Under the pieces are notes generated by a model. That model made no database searches. It was not told the origin of the DNA and worked only from the letters and a program-made list of their open reading frames with translations. 64,000 nucleotides of DNA, from the NCBI GenBank assembly GCA_002427755.1, contig DIYO01000001.1, positions 496,001-560,000 of the forward strand. Reading direction: 5' to 3'. The DNA comes from Roseivirga sp. UBA6052. Lineage in GTDB: Bacteria > Bacteroidota > Bacteroidia > Cytophagales > Cyclobacteriaceae. The translations under genes and the position numbers were made by a program. Shown in pieces: positions 35,033 through 44,054 of this stretch. Position 1 is the first letter of the stretch, and each line of letters opens with the position of its first letter.

Positions 35033-35878
35033 TTATTTAATCTCTAGTGTTTTTGAACGACACTGTTCAACAAAAATCTGAAATTGGCCGATAGATTGCC
35101 CTCTTCTTCCATCCGGTAGCACATTATAAACCTTTACTTCTCTAGCTAAAGCTCTCTGACTGTAATAGCATCGAGTCTCTCCCGGCTTTATATTGATGGT
35201 AATACCTGAAATACTAGTAATAATCGTATTACTAGTCGAATTCAAAAAACAGAAATCCCCTGTTTTATTCTCAGCACAATCAGATTTGACGGTGGCAGGA
35301 TCATTATAGAACTCACCTGAATTTAATGGTCTATTGAAACCACGATTGTAGTTTACCTCTTTAAAATCTGGTGGACGTATACCCATTAGTGAATATAGAT
35401 CATCATTTAACTGAAAATAAGCTTCCGTGGAACAAGTGTAAACTGCAGTTTCAGTATCTAACATGAATAAATTCAACTCCACTTTGTCCTCGAATATCCA
35501 GATAGTGCCAGAGATGATTAAATCAAGAGCAGCAACTTTCCCTAGTTCTTTTGCAGTATTCTTATCAATGAGGCCTTCAGCACTTAAATTGTTCTCTCTC
35601 AGTAGTAGATCAAGGTTTTTTCTGTCTATCACATCTAGACTACCCTGCTGTGACATATAAATCGGAAACTTAGAAGTCATATACTTGCCTAAAATATTCT
35701 CCATTCCCGCATCGTTAAAAAAGCCCCATACACCAACTTTCTTATTGCCAGAACCTTCAATACATTGAGCTGCCTGCTCAACAACCTCTCTGAGTTTCTT
35801 ATTAAATTCGCTTTGAGCATTAGAGTTGAAAGCAAAACTCAAGAATAGAATTAAAATTAGCAGTGATCTACTTTTCAT
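35033..35878 (-). CDS. secreted CsgG/FlgO-like protein
   Basis: This 281-residue protein has a signal peptide (residues 1-21, cleaved near SNAQS). An alpha/beta domain (about 45-165) with VGVWGFFNDAG, LDVIDRKNLDLLLRENNLS and ALDLIISGTIWIFED resembles the CsgG/FlgO/TolB N-terminal fold. The C-terminal part (about 205-281) is beta-rich with paired cysteines. It lies six bases after the gene at 35885-36709, so the two are co-expressed. It probably acts in the periplasm or at the outer membrane. Export or a binding role is possible but unproven. Confidence 0.65.
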   Translation of the reverse strand: MKSRSLLILILFLSFAFNSNAQSEFNKKLREVVEQAAQCIEGSGNKKVGVWGFFNDAGMENILGKYMTSKFPIYMSQQGSLDVIDRKNLDLLLRENNLSAEGLIDKNTAKELGKVAALDLIISGTIWIFEDKVELNLFMLDTETAVYTCSTEAYFQLNDDLYSLMGIRPPDFKEVNYNRGFNRPLNSGEFYNDPATVKSDCAENKTGDFCFLNSTSNTIITSISGITINIKPGETRCYYSQRALAREVKVYNVLPDGRRGQSIGQFQIFVEQCRSKTLEIK

Positions 35879-35884
35879 ATTTGG

Positions 35885-36709
35885 TTATTTAATAAACTGA
35901 TAATTCTCAATTTGCTTCAATGCAGCCTGATAAGCGCTCTCCTTATCATAGCCATTGCCTCTAAAGTCATCTGATATATTAGCTTTTCTACGATTGTTTT
36001 GGGTATACCTAATGTTTATGTTCAACGAAATAATACAGATATCTCGCCCATTAGAGGCTTTAGAATATTCTATTTTGTACGTTCCTATCCCTTTGTAATC
36101 AACATATTTGAAAAGATCATCGACTGGTATATTTCGACTTGACACCCATTTTGACGCTATAGAGGGTGTTAACTTTTCATTAAAAAGGAATATCGGTTCA
36201 ATATCCTCTGATGCAAATGACTCTTCTAATGATGACTGTACGTTAGCGTCTGTTTGACCCTTAATATTTGAAGAAAGGACAAAAACTATCGATTCGTACT
36301 CCTCAGAATTTGCCTCTACATAGTCTGCTATATACGAGACTGGTGGATTTTTCTTTACAACTTTAGTGGAAGGCTCTCTGATTTCTGAAGAATTAGAAGT
36401 GCGTGAAGCAGCTTCACTTCCATCCTTCACAACATTAATTGATTTTTCAGTTGTAAGTTTATCTTTTGTGTTATTGCCCTCACCTTCAGTAACCGTTTCA
36501 ACTTTCGGTTCATTTCGAGTGTGATCTTCAACAAAAGAAGTAACCTGAGAAGCGTCTCCTAGAAAGTTAACTATTGCGGCAATGATGGCTCCTATACTAG
36601 TCAACCCTGCCGCAAACTTACCTGACTTCTTTAGTAAAGAATTATTAGAGGAGTTTAAGTCACCTCTGTTATGCCCGCTAGGATTTACTTGGTTTTGATC
36701 TCGGTTCAA
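35885..36709 (-). CDS. hypothetical membrane-anchored protein, partner of 35033-35878
   Basis: This 274-residue protein has a polar N-terminus, one membrane segment (about residues 33-52, FAAGLTSIGAIIAAIVNFLG), a long Ser/Thr/Lys/Glu-rich linker (about 65-125) and a folded C-terminal domain of about 150 residues. The reading frame contains no internal methionine, and the only plausible start is TTG at 36709, a few codons after an in-frame stop. I do not recognise a family. The close link to the CsgG/FlgO-like gene suggests a shared envelope function. Confidence 0.6.
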   Translation of the reverse strand: MNRDQNQVNPSGHNRGDLNSSNNSLLKKSGKFAAGLTSIGAIIAAIVNFLGDASQVTSFVEDHTRNEPKVETVTEGEGNNTKDKLTTEKSINVVKDGSEAASRTSNSSEIREPSTKVVKKNPPVSYIADYVEANSEEYESIVFVLSSNIKGQTDANVQSSLEESFASEDIEPIFLFNEKLTPSIASKWVSSRNIPVDDLFKYVDYKGIGTYKIEYSKASNGRDICIISLNINIRYTQNNRRKANISDDFRGNGYDKESAYQAALKQIENYQFIK

Positions 36710-37055
36710 AACTGTTCTAGTTTAATTGAAAGAATAAATATAAAATTTATTATATGTCTTAACTGTTCTTTAAGCTTTATTCTTTGAAAATCAATTTTTC
36801 TGTTATTGTTTTAAACGCACTTGCGTAAGCAAACTACTATTTAAGTATCGTTAACTAAGAGAGTTAGAATGGTTGATGGCTCCCTTTAGCGATGATGCAC
36901 TAAACAAAGAAAATCATTGGCACTATTGTAATAAAACTGCATATATCGGCTCAAAGACGATTTATATAAAAAGCACTACCCCACACAGAATATTGATATG
37001 ATTCTTTAAAAAAGTAAAGTACATTCCAGCCTACAAATAGGTCAAAATATTGGTT
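36710..37055. other. intergenic stretch between divergent genes
   Basis: These 346 A+T-rich bases contain no convincing gene or RNA. Two short palindromes are visible, ACGCA-CT-TGCGT (36815-36826) and TAACT-AAGAG-AGTTA (36852-36866), and either could be an operator. Promoters for both flanking genes must lie here, but I see no good match to the Bacteroidota consensus. Confidence 0.5.
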
Positions 37056-38969
37056 ATGGTCGCTCAATTCAACCGTAAGAACATTGCAATTCTTATAGTA
37101 TTTCTTGTCCTCTCTTGTACATTCGAGTTGGATGAAGAATATTTTAACGATTCAGTAACGCCTGTTACGGAAATCCAAGGCATTTCCACAACGCTGAGAC
37201 AATTCGACTTAAATGAGCAAATACAAGGTGATACCATAGCTTTTTGGACGGAACAAGACTTTATATACAATGTAGCTACACCCAACGGTGAGCAGGTTTT
37301 ATTAACAGAAGCTTTTCTAGATGGCGAGAGTCTCACGCGTACATCATCAAGAAACTTATCCATTAACATAGACCCTGCAGACTATGGAACTGGCTTCTAT
37401 ACACTTACCATAGCTTATCTTATCCGCACAGGCAGCGGTAGCTTAGCTGATATTTCAGGCTTAGAAGCACTTGCCTATCAGCAAAGCTTCGTTTTGGCCA
37501 TTGATATTTCACCACCTCAAGAACTTTCCGTGATCAGCACGGAAATAGTTAATGGGTTTGTTACACCCAGTTGGGAAAAGTACGACCGCTTTAACTTTCA
37601 AGAATACCGCGTACAAAAATACTGCAGAGACGAAAGAGACCCTTCAAATGGATTCAGCACTTGTGGATTATTTATCATTACAGATCCTGATGTAACTTCC
37701 TATGCCGATAGTACTTTTCTTGAAGGGGCTGTAAGATATAGTGTTAACGTGAGAGCCGCCAACCAGGAATCAACAGGTGCTTTGGGACCGATCTTCGAAA
37801 CGCGCATTTCAGATCCCCTAACAGTTACTGGCTTGCCTAATGGCGATTTTCAAATCACTTGGGGAAAACCTACTGTGGAGAATGCGCTAGACCGTTATGA
37901 TTTATATCTAAGGAATGATTTTCCGGCTCCCATAATTTTCCAAAGTACCAACCCTAACGACACAACATTTATCTATGATTCAGATGACCGCCCAGGCCCT
38001 GGTTTCTCTCGATCTACATTTGCCTTAAGCATCATACCAAAGGTACCCGGGGGAGGTAACCCACAAGAATTCCAATTAATAGAAGCAAGAATTGGTGCTG
38101 ATACGCATCCATTCGGAAGTTTTGCCTCGAGTGATGTTTACAATAGCATTTATACTACCAGCAGAGAAAAAACCGCGACAGATGGCTATCTCTTCAAAAT
38201 CGATATCAATTCATTAGAAAAGACAGATAGTATTAAATGGAGTACGTTGGGTGTACCAGCAAATAGTTTCAAAAAGGAACTATTCGTTTCTAAGGATCGA
38301 CAGAGACTATTTCTGATTAACAGTGTAAACCTATTCGAGATTAATCCTAATGATCTTAGCCTTACGAATTCATTCACCTTGGGTAATTATGACGATACTG
38401 AATTCATTCCTAAGGTCTCTTCCACTGGAATTATGGTGTATGCCTCTGGCGGTCAGATGAGAGTTTTCAATGTTAATACCGGTAATGACGTAACTCTACC
38501 TAATAATTTCTTTGGTTCAGATGAAGATGGAGATATAACTGAAGATGGAAAATACATCTATGACAATTCTTACCTCTTTGAATATAATGGCAGCCAATAT
38601 GTTGAAAAATCAAGATTGGCTACTCAGATATTTCACGCGAGATTTATTGACAATACCAGAATACTCGCCTATCGAAGAAATGCTGAAACTTTTATTTACA
38701 ATCTAGAGACAGACGAGACTCAAGTTCTCTATGAGGACAACCAATTCTACATGGATAAATTTGGTCAGTATGATCCTTTCACTAATACCATTTATTCTCT
38801 TCAAGGCAGATTGTTTAATGGACCTAATCAGCTGAGCATTATGAACTTAAACGACTTTACCATAAGGCAGACACCTGTGAGCTTTTTGTTTAATAACAAT
38901 GCATTCATTTTTCAGATTGCCAATGGTCGCCTATTCTGGCAAGACGGTAAATATTTAGACCAATTTTGA
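37056..38969 (+). CDS. lipoprotein with beta-propeller-like repeats
   Basis: This protein of about 637 residues has a lipoprotein signal with lipobox VLSC (cysteine about residue 21). The N-terminal half holds two Ig/FN3-like segments (SPPQELSVISTEIVN, PLTVTGLPNGDFQITWGKP). The C-terminal half (about 330-637) repeats units such as LFLINSVNLFEINPNDLSL and IFHARFIDNTRILAYRRN, which resemble YncE-type propeller blades. The frame opens at TTG 37050, but the ATG at 37056 is the likelier start. It is followed one base later by a barrel gene, so the pair may form an outer-membrane assembly. No enzyme motif is seen. Confidence 0.7.
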   Translation: MVAQFNRKNIAILIVFLVLSCTFELDEEYFNDSVTPVTEIQGISTTLRQFDLNEQIQGDTIAFWTEQDFIYNVATPNGEQVLLTEAFLDGESLTRTSSRNLSINIDPADYGTGFYTLTIAYLIRTGSGSLADISGLEALAYQQSFVLAIDISPPQELSVISTEIVNGFVTPSWEKYDRFNFQEYRVQKYCRDERDPSNGFSTCGLFIITDPDVTSYADSTFLEGAVRYSVNVRAANQESTGALGPIFETRISDPLTVTGLPNGDFQITWGKPTVENALDRYDLYLRNDFPAPIIFQSTNPNDTTFIYDSDDRPGPGFSRSTFALSIIPKVPGGGNPQEFQLIEARIGADTHPFGSFASSDVYNSIYTTSREKTATDGYLFKIDINSLEKTDSIKWSTLGVPANSFKKELFVSKDRQRLFLINSVNLFEINPNDLSLTNSFTLGNYDDTEFIPKVSSTGIMVYASGGQMRVFNVNTGNDVTLPNNFFGSDEDGDITEDGKYIYDNSYLFEYNGSQYVEKSRLATQIFHARFIDNTRILAYRRNAETFIYNLETDETQVLYEDNQFYMDKFGQYDPFTNTIYSLQGRLFNGPNQLSIMNLNDFTIRQTPVSFLFNNNAFIFQIANGRLFWQDGKYLDQF

Positions 38970-38970
38970 A

Positions 38971-39690
38971 ATGAAGAAATCAATTAGCAGATTTTCGTTT
39001 TTGGTCTTGTTGTTTTTAACACAGACCGTATATGCACAAAAATTATTCGTAGAATTTGGTCATGGCGGATTCGGCATGGCTGAAATGAAATCGTTCCAAC
39101 AGGAAATACAAAACCAGTTAGAATTCGATGCCAGAATAATTGAGAATTTCCCCGCCTACTATACTGTTAAGGGGTCTCTACTCTTTGTAGATTTTGAAGA
39201 TGTTACTATTGGTTTTACGGGAGGCACAATGAGTACAGGAGGTAGAGTGTCTTATGGAGATTTTTCTGGAAGTTACAGAGCAGACTCGGAACTTTCAGCC
39301 ACTTATTTTGGCCTTATAGGAGAACATATCTTTTTGAAAAGAAATAACCTTGAACTGACTGTAAATGCCAGTCCCTATATCAATACATCGACATTAGATT
39401 TTAGTACAGAATTCATCATTCAAGACAATCGTCAGGTACAATTATTGACGTTCGTCTCTACTAGTCTAGGGGTTGAAAGTGGATTTACGGCAAGGTATTA
39501 TTTTGGACCAATGTTCGTACAAGCCTTTTTTGGTGGCAATTTCAACATAGGTGGCGACTTAGAACTCAAGACAGATAGAGATGCTGTACTTATAGATGGA
39601 GCAGGTGAAATTGTGAAAACGAATTGGAGTGGATATAGGGCAAACATTGGAATTGGAATAAATTTCAAGAGAAAACAAAACGAGAATTGA
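38971..39690 (+). CDS. outer-membrane beta-barrel protein
   Basis: This 239-residue protein has a signal peptide (residues 1-22, ending TVYAQK). It then alternates strands and tight turns rich in glycine and aromatic residues, as in DFEDVTIGFTGGTMSTGGRV and GYRANIGIGINF. That is the pattern of a small outer-membrane barrel. It begins two bases after the propeller lipoprotein stops, and the two are certainly co-transcribed. The final residues are polar (KRKQNEN), an unusual barrel end. Its role is unknown. Confidence 0.7.
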   Translation: MKKSISRFSFLVLLFLTQTVYAQKLFVEFGHGGFGMAEMKSFQQEIQNQLEFDARIIENFPAYYTVKGSLLFVDFEDVTIGFTGGTMSTGGRVSYGDFSGSYRADSELSATYFGLIGEHIFLKRNNLELTVNASPYINTSTLDFSTEFIIQDNRQVQLLTFVSTSLGVESGFTARYYFGPMFVQAFFGGNFNIGGDLELKTDRDAVLIDGAGEIVKTNWSGYRANIGIGINFKRKQNEN

Positions 39691-39720
39691 AATCGTTGAT
39701 TTTCTATTTAATATGCCAAA

Positions 39721-40443
39721 ATGAAGCAACTCTGGTTTCTAGTAATTCTACTTCTTTTTGGATGTGCTCAATCTGAATCTAAACTGACCATTGCCACTGC
39801 TGCTAATATGCAGTACGCGATGAAAGAGCTGGTGAAGTCGTTTGAAGCCGAATCGAATATCAAAACAGACTTGGTAATTAGCAGCTCGGGTAAATTGACT
39901 GCTCAAATTAGTGCAGGGGCACCTTACGACCTTTTCTTTAGTGCAGATGCCAACTACCCTCAAACTCTGTCCGATCAAGGACTAACCACTGATGAACCAA
40001 AAATCTACGCCTATGGACAACTGGTGCTATGGTCCAATAGTCCGAACCTTGTGGTCAATATTCAAGATCTAGTAAATGCGAATCGAATAGCCATAGGAAA
40101 TCCCAAAACAGCACCCTATGGAAAAGCAGCTATGGAAGTATTACATGTCTTAGCATTAGAAGAAAGTTTGACAGAGAAATTGATCTATGGAGAAAGTATC
40201 TCACAGGTCAACCAGTTTGTAACCACTCAAAATGTAAACGTAGGCTTCACTTCTAAATCATCCGTTATTGCCAACCCCACCGGTAATTGGATAAGTATCC
40301 CTGACAGCTTGCATAAACCCATTGCACAATCCATGGCTATCGTCAAAAACGATCGAGGCAACAATAATTCAGCTAAATCATTTACAGAATTTGTACTTTC
40401 AGATAAAGGCCAACAGATTATAAGAAAATATGGCTATAAATAG
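39721..40443 (+). CDS. modA: molybdate ABC transporter substrate-binding lipoprotein
   Basis: This 240-residue protein has a lipoprotein signal (LLLLFGCAQ, cysteine 15). The ModA fold follows: LTIATAANMQYAMKELVKSF, VISSSGKLTAQISAGAPYDL, LFFSADANYP, GNPKTAPYGKAAMEVL and GFTSKSSV. The serine and alanine positions that coordinate the oxyanion are present (SSGK and the SAD turn). It binds molybdate or tungstate outside the inner membrane and delivers it to ModB. The remaining mod genes start 3.2 kb further on, beyond an intervening PadR-permease pair. Confidence 0.93.
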   Translation: MKQLWFLVILLLFGCAQSESKLTIATAANMQYAMKELVKSFEAESNIKTDLVISSSGKLTAQISAGAPYDLFFSADANYPQTLSDQGLTTDEPKIYAYGQLVLWSNSPNLVVNIQDLVNANRIAIGNPKTAPYGKAAMEVLHVLALEESLTEKLIYGESISQVNQFVTTQNVNVGFTSKSSVIANPTGNWISIPDSLHKPIAQSMAIVKNDRGNNNSAKSFTEFVLSDKGQQIIRKYGYK

Positions 40444-40519
40444 GTTGTAACGAAGGTTTTATACCTAGCCTCACTCCCATTTCCTTATGCTTTTCAGCTC
40501 AAAAAATGATACGAAAATT

Positions 40520-40589
40520 TATTTAATATGAAAAATAGAAACATATTCCTTATGTTCACGTCTAGTATTTAATATTAAAAATAGAAACA
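40520..40589 (+). promoter_or_regulatory. 24-base direct repeat, putative PadR operator
   Basis: Two copies of a 24-base A/T-rich sequence, at 40520-40543 and 40566-40589, differ at one base and lie 46 bases apart. They contain TTTAATAT and AATAGAAACA. The second ends 13 bases before the PadR start. PadR regulators commonly repress their own operon, so this is a likely operator pair. Confidence 0.55.
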
Positions 40590-40602
40590 AATAATATATA
40601 CC

Positions 40603-40923
40603 ATGAAAGGCTATCTCGGTGAATTCGAAGAACTTGCATTATTGGTTATATCCAATCTGGGAACAGAGGCATATGGCACATCCATTCTTGAACTGATCAA
40701 CGCGCAGACAAATCGTAAAATCAGTTTAGGTGCGTTGCATTCTACCCTCACCCGATTGGAGGAAAAGGGATTTCTAAGCTCTTATCTTGGCGAACCCACG
40801 GCAAAACGTGGCGGAAGAAGAAAGCGCTATTTCGAAATCACACAAAGTGCTAAAGAAGCATTACACAACATGAAAAGCCTACGCGATGAGCTTTGGGCAA
40901 ATTCTAATATTCAGCTTGGGTAA
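40603..40923 (+). CDS. PadR-family transcriptional regulator
   Basis: This 106-residue protein has the PadR winged helix: EELALLVISNLGTEAYGTSI, then LGALHSTLTRLEEKGFLSSY and GGRRKRYFEITQSAKEAL. The C-terminal dimerisation helix is short, as in the small class of PadR proteins. It stops three bases before the downstream FtsX permease gene (40927), so they form one operon. That pairing of PadR and a prefix-domain permease is recurrent in Bacteroidota, and PadR probably represses the permease. The direct repeat upstream is the candidate operator. Confidence 0.93.
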   Translation: MKGYLGEFEELALLVISNLGTEAYGTSILELINAQTNRKISLGALHSTLTRLEEKGFLSSYLGEPTAKRGGRRKRYFEITQSAKEALHNMKSLRDELWANSNIQLG

Positions 40924-40926
40924 GTC

Positions 40927-43533
40927 ATGAAATCACCTCCTAAACATGCAGAACGATTCTTTAAATGGGCCAGTGGTCAGGCCTATAATGAAGATTTGCT
41001 GGGTGATTTACACGAAATATTTGAAGACACTCTCAAGCATAAAGGTCACTTTCGCGCCCGGTGGGAATATTGGGTGGAGGTTTTAAAGCTGTCCTTTTCT
41101 TACGCTATTCAAAAGCGCAAAAGCGATAGCTCATATTCTAATTACGTATCAGGTCAAAAATTCAATACAATGATTTTCAACTACATCAAAATCTCATTTC
41201 GAAACATCAAAAAACAAAAGCTATTCACTTTCCTTAATGTCTTTGGCTTAGCCTTAGGTATGTCTATTGGACTGTTGTGTTTAGCCATGGTCTCTGATCT
41301 CAAAAGATTTGATCAATTTCATGATGAAGCAGATAAGATCTATCGCATCACGACAGAATTGACTACTTCAGGAGACAAAGATCACTTCGCCTCCTCTCCT
41401 CCTGCTTTAGCGGACCTCATAAGAAATAATACACAAGGTATTTCGCAAAGTGTGGCTATTAATGATTACTTCTTCCCCACTGTTGAATCATTAGGCGACC
41501 CTATCCGCATGCACGGCTATTACACAGAGCCGAGCTTTTTTAAACTATTCGATTTTGAATTACAGCGTGGCGGTTTCAGCACCATTGAAAACCCGAGAAG
41601 CATCATCATCACTGAAAAACTCGCTCAGAAACTCTTCAACACCACAGATGTAATCGGAAAAACATTAGAAACTCAAAACCATGGTGATTATGAAATTGGA
41701 GGCGTATTAGCACCTTTTCCAAAGCATACTCATTTTAAGTTTGATTTGATTGCCAACATTTCTTTAGCCAATGACAGAACAGAGATTGGTGCTACGGGCT
41801 GGACAGAATTTGGTAGTAATTACTTCTATTTCAAATCGGACTTACCTAAAAAGGAAATTCAAGGTGTAGTATCCGATTTGGGTAAGAATGGTGAAGCCTT
41901 CTTTAACCTAGAATCTTCTCAAGCCGAATACTACGTTCAGGGGATCACTGAAATTAATCCAGGCCCTAACTATTCTGATGGCTTAGGTGTAATCTTTGGC
42001 TATGACGGCCTTTTATACTTCATAGGAATATCGCTTATGATTCTGGTACCGGCCTGCTTCAATTATGTAAACATGGCCATAGCGAATACGCTAAATCGTA
42101 CCAAAGAGATTGGTATAAGAAAGATAATTGGAAGCCCCAACAAGTTCATTATCAGACAATTTTTAGTAGAGACTGTGATTGTCTGTGTGATTAGTATGCT
42201 GCTGTCTACCCTCCTTTTCAACTACATGAAGGTGGAATTTACCTCCATGCTCATTGGTGCAGAAGCACTCACTTTTGAGATTACTGGTGAAGTATTGGTG
42301 ATGTTCTTAGGTTTTGCCATAGTCACCGGGCTGATTACTGGTGTTGTGCCAGCCATATATTTATCTCGAATTGCACCTATTGCCGCTTTAAGCAAGAGAA
42401 TCAACGAGAACAAGGTTTCCATATCAGGTTTTAGAAAAGGACTCTTGGTCTTTCAGTTCGTATTGTCTTTATCCTTCATGATTGGTATTGGTGTGGTATT
42501 GAGACAGTATACCCATACCACATCGTATGATCCGGGTTTTAGTAAAGCCAATAAAGTAATTGTCCCTCTCCAAACTCAAGATATTGATCTTTTGGCCAAT
42601 GAAATGAAGGCTGTTAATGGCATTGAAAACATCAGTTTTAGTTCGAATATTCCTGGCTTACCGCTTTCAAGATCAAATTATTTCTTCAGTGAAGACAAAG
42701 CTGATTCTATCAGAACTAGAGAGATATTCATTAGTCAAGACTTAGTAGATCAAATGGATATGAAGATGATTTGGGGCGAGCAGTCCCTGACTGATGTTCA
42801 GTTTGAGCAAGTACTGATTAATGAGAAGCTACTAAGCTTACTCAACAATATCGAGAATGACCCGAGAGATAGCTTGATTAGAATTCTTGGGGACAAACAG
42901 GTTCAAATTGTGGGCATTGTAGCAGACTACAACCATGAGCCCTTAAATCAACGAATTGAACCCATGGTTATGCGATTAGACGAAACCAAATTCAACTTTG
43001 CTATTGTAGAAATTACTCCTTCAAATCCTGAATCAACTGTAGCCAAAATGGAAACGGTTTGGAATAAACTGAATCCGGATAGCCAGTTTAGCCCTAAGTA
43101 TTTGGAAACGATAGTTGCTCAGAGCTATGATTTTATGTTCACAGCCATGAAGATTTTCGGTTTCCTTGCACTGGTTTCGATAACCATTTCGAGCCTTGGA
43201 TTATTAGGAATGGTCATATACTCTACTGAAAACAGACGTAAGGAAGTAGCGATTCGCAAGATTCTCGGAGCCAATGCCATGACATTATTCGGTAATCTTT
43301 CAGGCATGTTCTTAAAACTATGGTTGATTGCTTTGCTTATCGCTATGCCGGGAGCCTACCTGTTTTATGATCATTTGTTTGTGAGCATCTACAACAAATT
43401 CAGTGGAGGGGTTCACTTTACAGAGGTGTTGATTAGTAGTATCATCACACTTTCAATTGGTCTATCAGCCATACTATGGCAGAGTAACAGAATCATTCGT
43501 ATCAATCCTGCGCTTAATCTGAGGAAAGAATAG
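40927..43533 (+). CDS. FtsX-type ABC permease with N-terminal permease-prefix domain
   Basis: This 868-residue permease begins with a soluble prefix (residues 1-65: PPKHAERFFKWASG...LLGDLHEIF) of the kind seen in PadR-linked permeases. The standard two-repeat FtsX body follows from residue 82. The signatures are RTKEIGIRKIIGSP near 395 and RRKEVAIRKILGAN near 777. A membrane segment, two periplasmic domains and the usual bundles are present. No ATPase domain is included. The gene is co-transcribed with PadR and splits the molybdate operon. The function is unknown, but control by PadR suggests response to a small ligand. Confidence 0.92.
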   Translation: MKSPPKHAERFFKWASGQAYNEDLLGDLHEIFEDTLKHKGHFRARWEYWVEVLKLSFSYAIQKRKSDSSYSNYVSGQKFNTMIFNYIKISFRNIKKQKLFTFLNVFGLALGMSIGLLCLAMVSDLKRFDQFHDEADKIYRITTELTTSGDKDHFASSPPALADLIRNNTQGISQSVAINDYFFPTVESLGDPIRMHGYYTEPSFFKLFDFELQRGGFSTIENPRSIIITEKLAQKLFNTTDVIGKTLETQNHGDYEIGGVLAPFPKHTHFKFDLIANISLANDRTEIGATGWTEFGSNYFYFKSDLPKKEIQGVVSDLGKNGEAFFNLESSQAEYYVQGITEINPGPNYSDGLGVIFGYDGLLYFIGISLMILVPACFNYVNMAIANTLNRTKEIGIRKIIGSPNKFIIRQFLVETVIVCVISMLLSTLLFNYMKVEFTSMLIGAEALTFEITGEVLVMFLGFAIVTGLITGVVPAIYLSRIAPIAALSKRINENKVSISGFRKGLLVFQFVLSLSFMIGIGVVLRQYTHTTSYDPGFSKANKVIVPLQTQDIDLLANEMKAVNGIENISFSSNIPGLPLSRSNYFFSEDKADSIRTREIFISQDLVDQMDMKMIWGEQSLTDVQFEQVLINEKLLSLLNNIENDPRDSLIRILGDKQVQIVGIVADYNHEPLNQRIEPMVMRLDETKFNFAIVEITPSNPESTVAKMETVWNKLNPDSQFSPKYLETIVAQSYDFMFTAMKIFGFLALVSITISSLGLLGMVIYSTENRRKEVAIRKILGANAMTLFGNLSGMFLKLWLIALLIAMPGAYLFYDHLFVSIYNKFSGGVHFTEVLISSIITLSIGLSAILWQSNRIIRINPALNLRKE

Positions 43534-43547
43534 AATCCCTTGATTGG

Positions 43548-43608
43548 AATTGATCTAATTGTGATACGCTTGGAGAAAAAGACATCTTCAATCACGATTG
43601 GATCAATT
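43548..43608. repeat. 18-base inverted repeat before the Mop-domain gene
   Basis: AATTGATCTAATTGTGAT (43548-43565) pairs with ATCACGATTGGATCAATT (43591-43608), 16 of 18 matched and the other two as G-U pairs, around a 25-base loop. It lies between the permease stop and the Mop gene and could be a terminator with a weak T-run (TTTTCTT) or a regulator site. Confidence 0.55.
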
Positions 43609-43661
43609 TTCTTAGCAACTTTAGGTATAAAGAAATCTTAGTTTCAAAACTCAAGAGAAAT

Positions 43662-44054
43662 TTGAATCACCTGAAAGGCGTTATCACTGACATTGACATT
43701 AACCAACAATTGAGTTTGGTTAAGGTAGAGGTAAATGGCATAAAGCTTACTTCAATTATTCTCAATGAAGGTTCTTATACACCCATGGCAGGTGAAGAAA
43801 CCGAGATTATCTTTAAAGAGACCGAAGTAACCATAGGTCTAGATCAAGAATTGGCGATAAGCCAACAAAACCAAATACCTGGTACCATAGTTGATCTTGA
43901 AAAAGGCAAACTGTTAGCAAGAATAACCATAGACTCTCAATGCGGGCCTATAAAAGCTATAATTACAGCAAATGCCGTTGATCAATTGAATCTAGAAAAA
44001 GGTAGCCAAGTAAAGGCATTGATCAAAACGAATGAATTAATGCTATCGAATTGA
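43662..44054 (+). CDS. tandem Mop/TOBE-domain molybdate-binding protein
   Basis: This protein of about 130 residues has two TOBE/Mop-like halves (about 1-65 and 66-130), each with the beta-strand pattern of molbindins (LVKVEVNGIKLTSIIL and LLARITIDSQCGPIKAIIT). Such proteins bind molybdate and may store it. The only convincing start is TTG at 43662 within LNHLKGVITDI. The frame stays open further upstream to an in-frame stop at 43551, so an alternative start cannot be excluded. It overlaps modB by four bases (TTGA) and belongs to the mod operon. Confidence 0.8.
   Translation: MNHLKGVITDIDINQQLSLVKVEVNGIKLTSIILNEGSYTPMAGEETEIIFKETEVTIGLDQELAISQQNQIPGTIVDLEKGKLLARITIDSQCGPIKAIITANAVDQLNLEKGSQVKALIKTNELMLSN

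Noticed and set aside
36710..37055. Hidden RNA or gene in the 346-base gap
   Set aside because: I see no tRNA-like fold or convincing reading frame, only two short palindromes.
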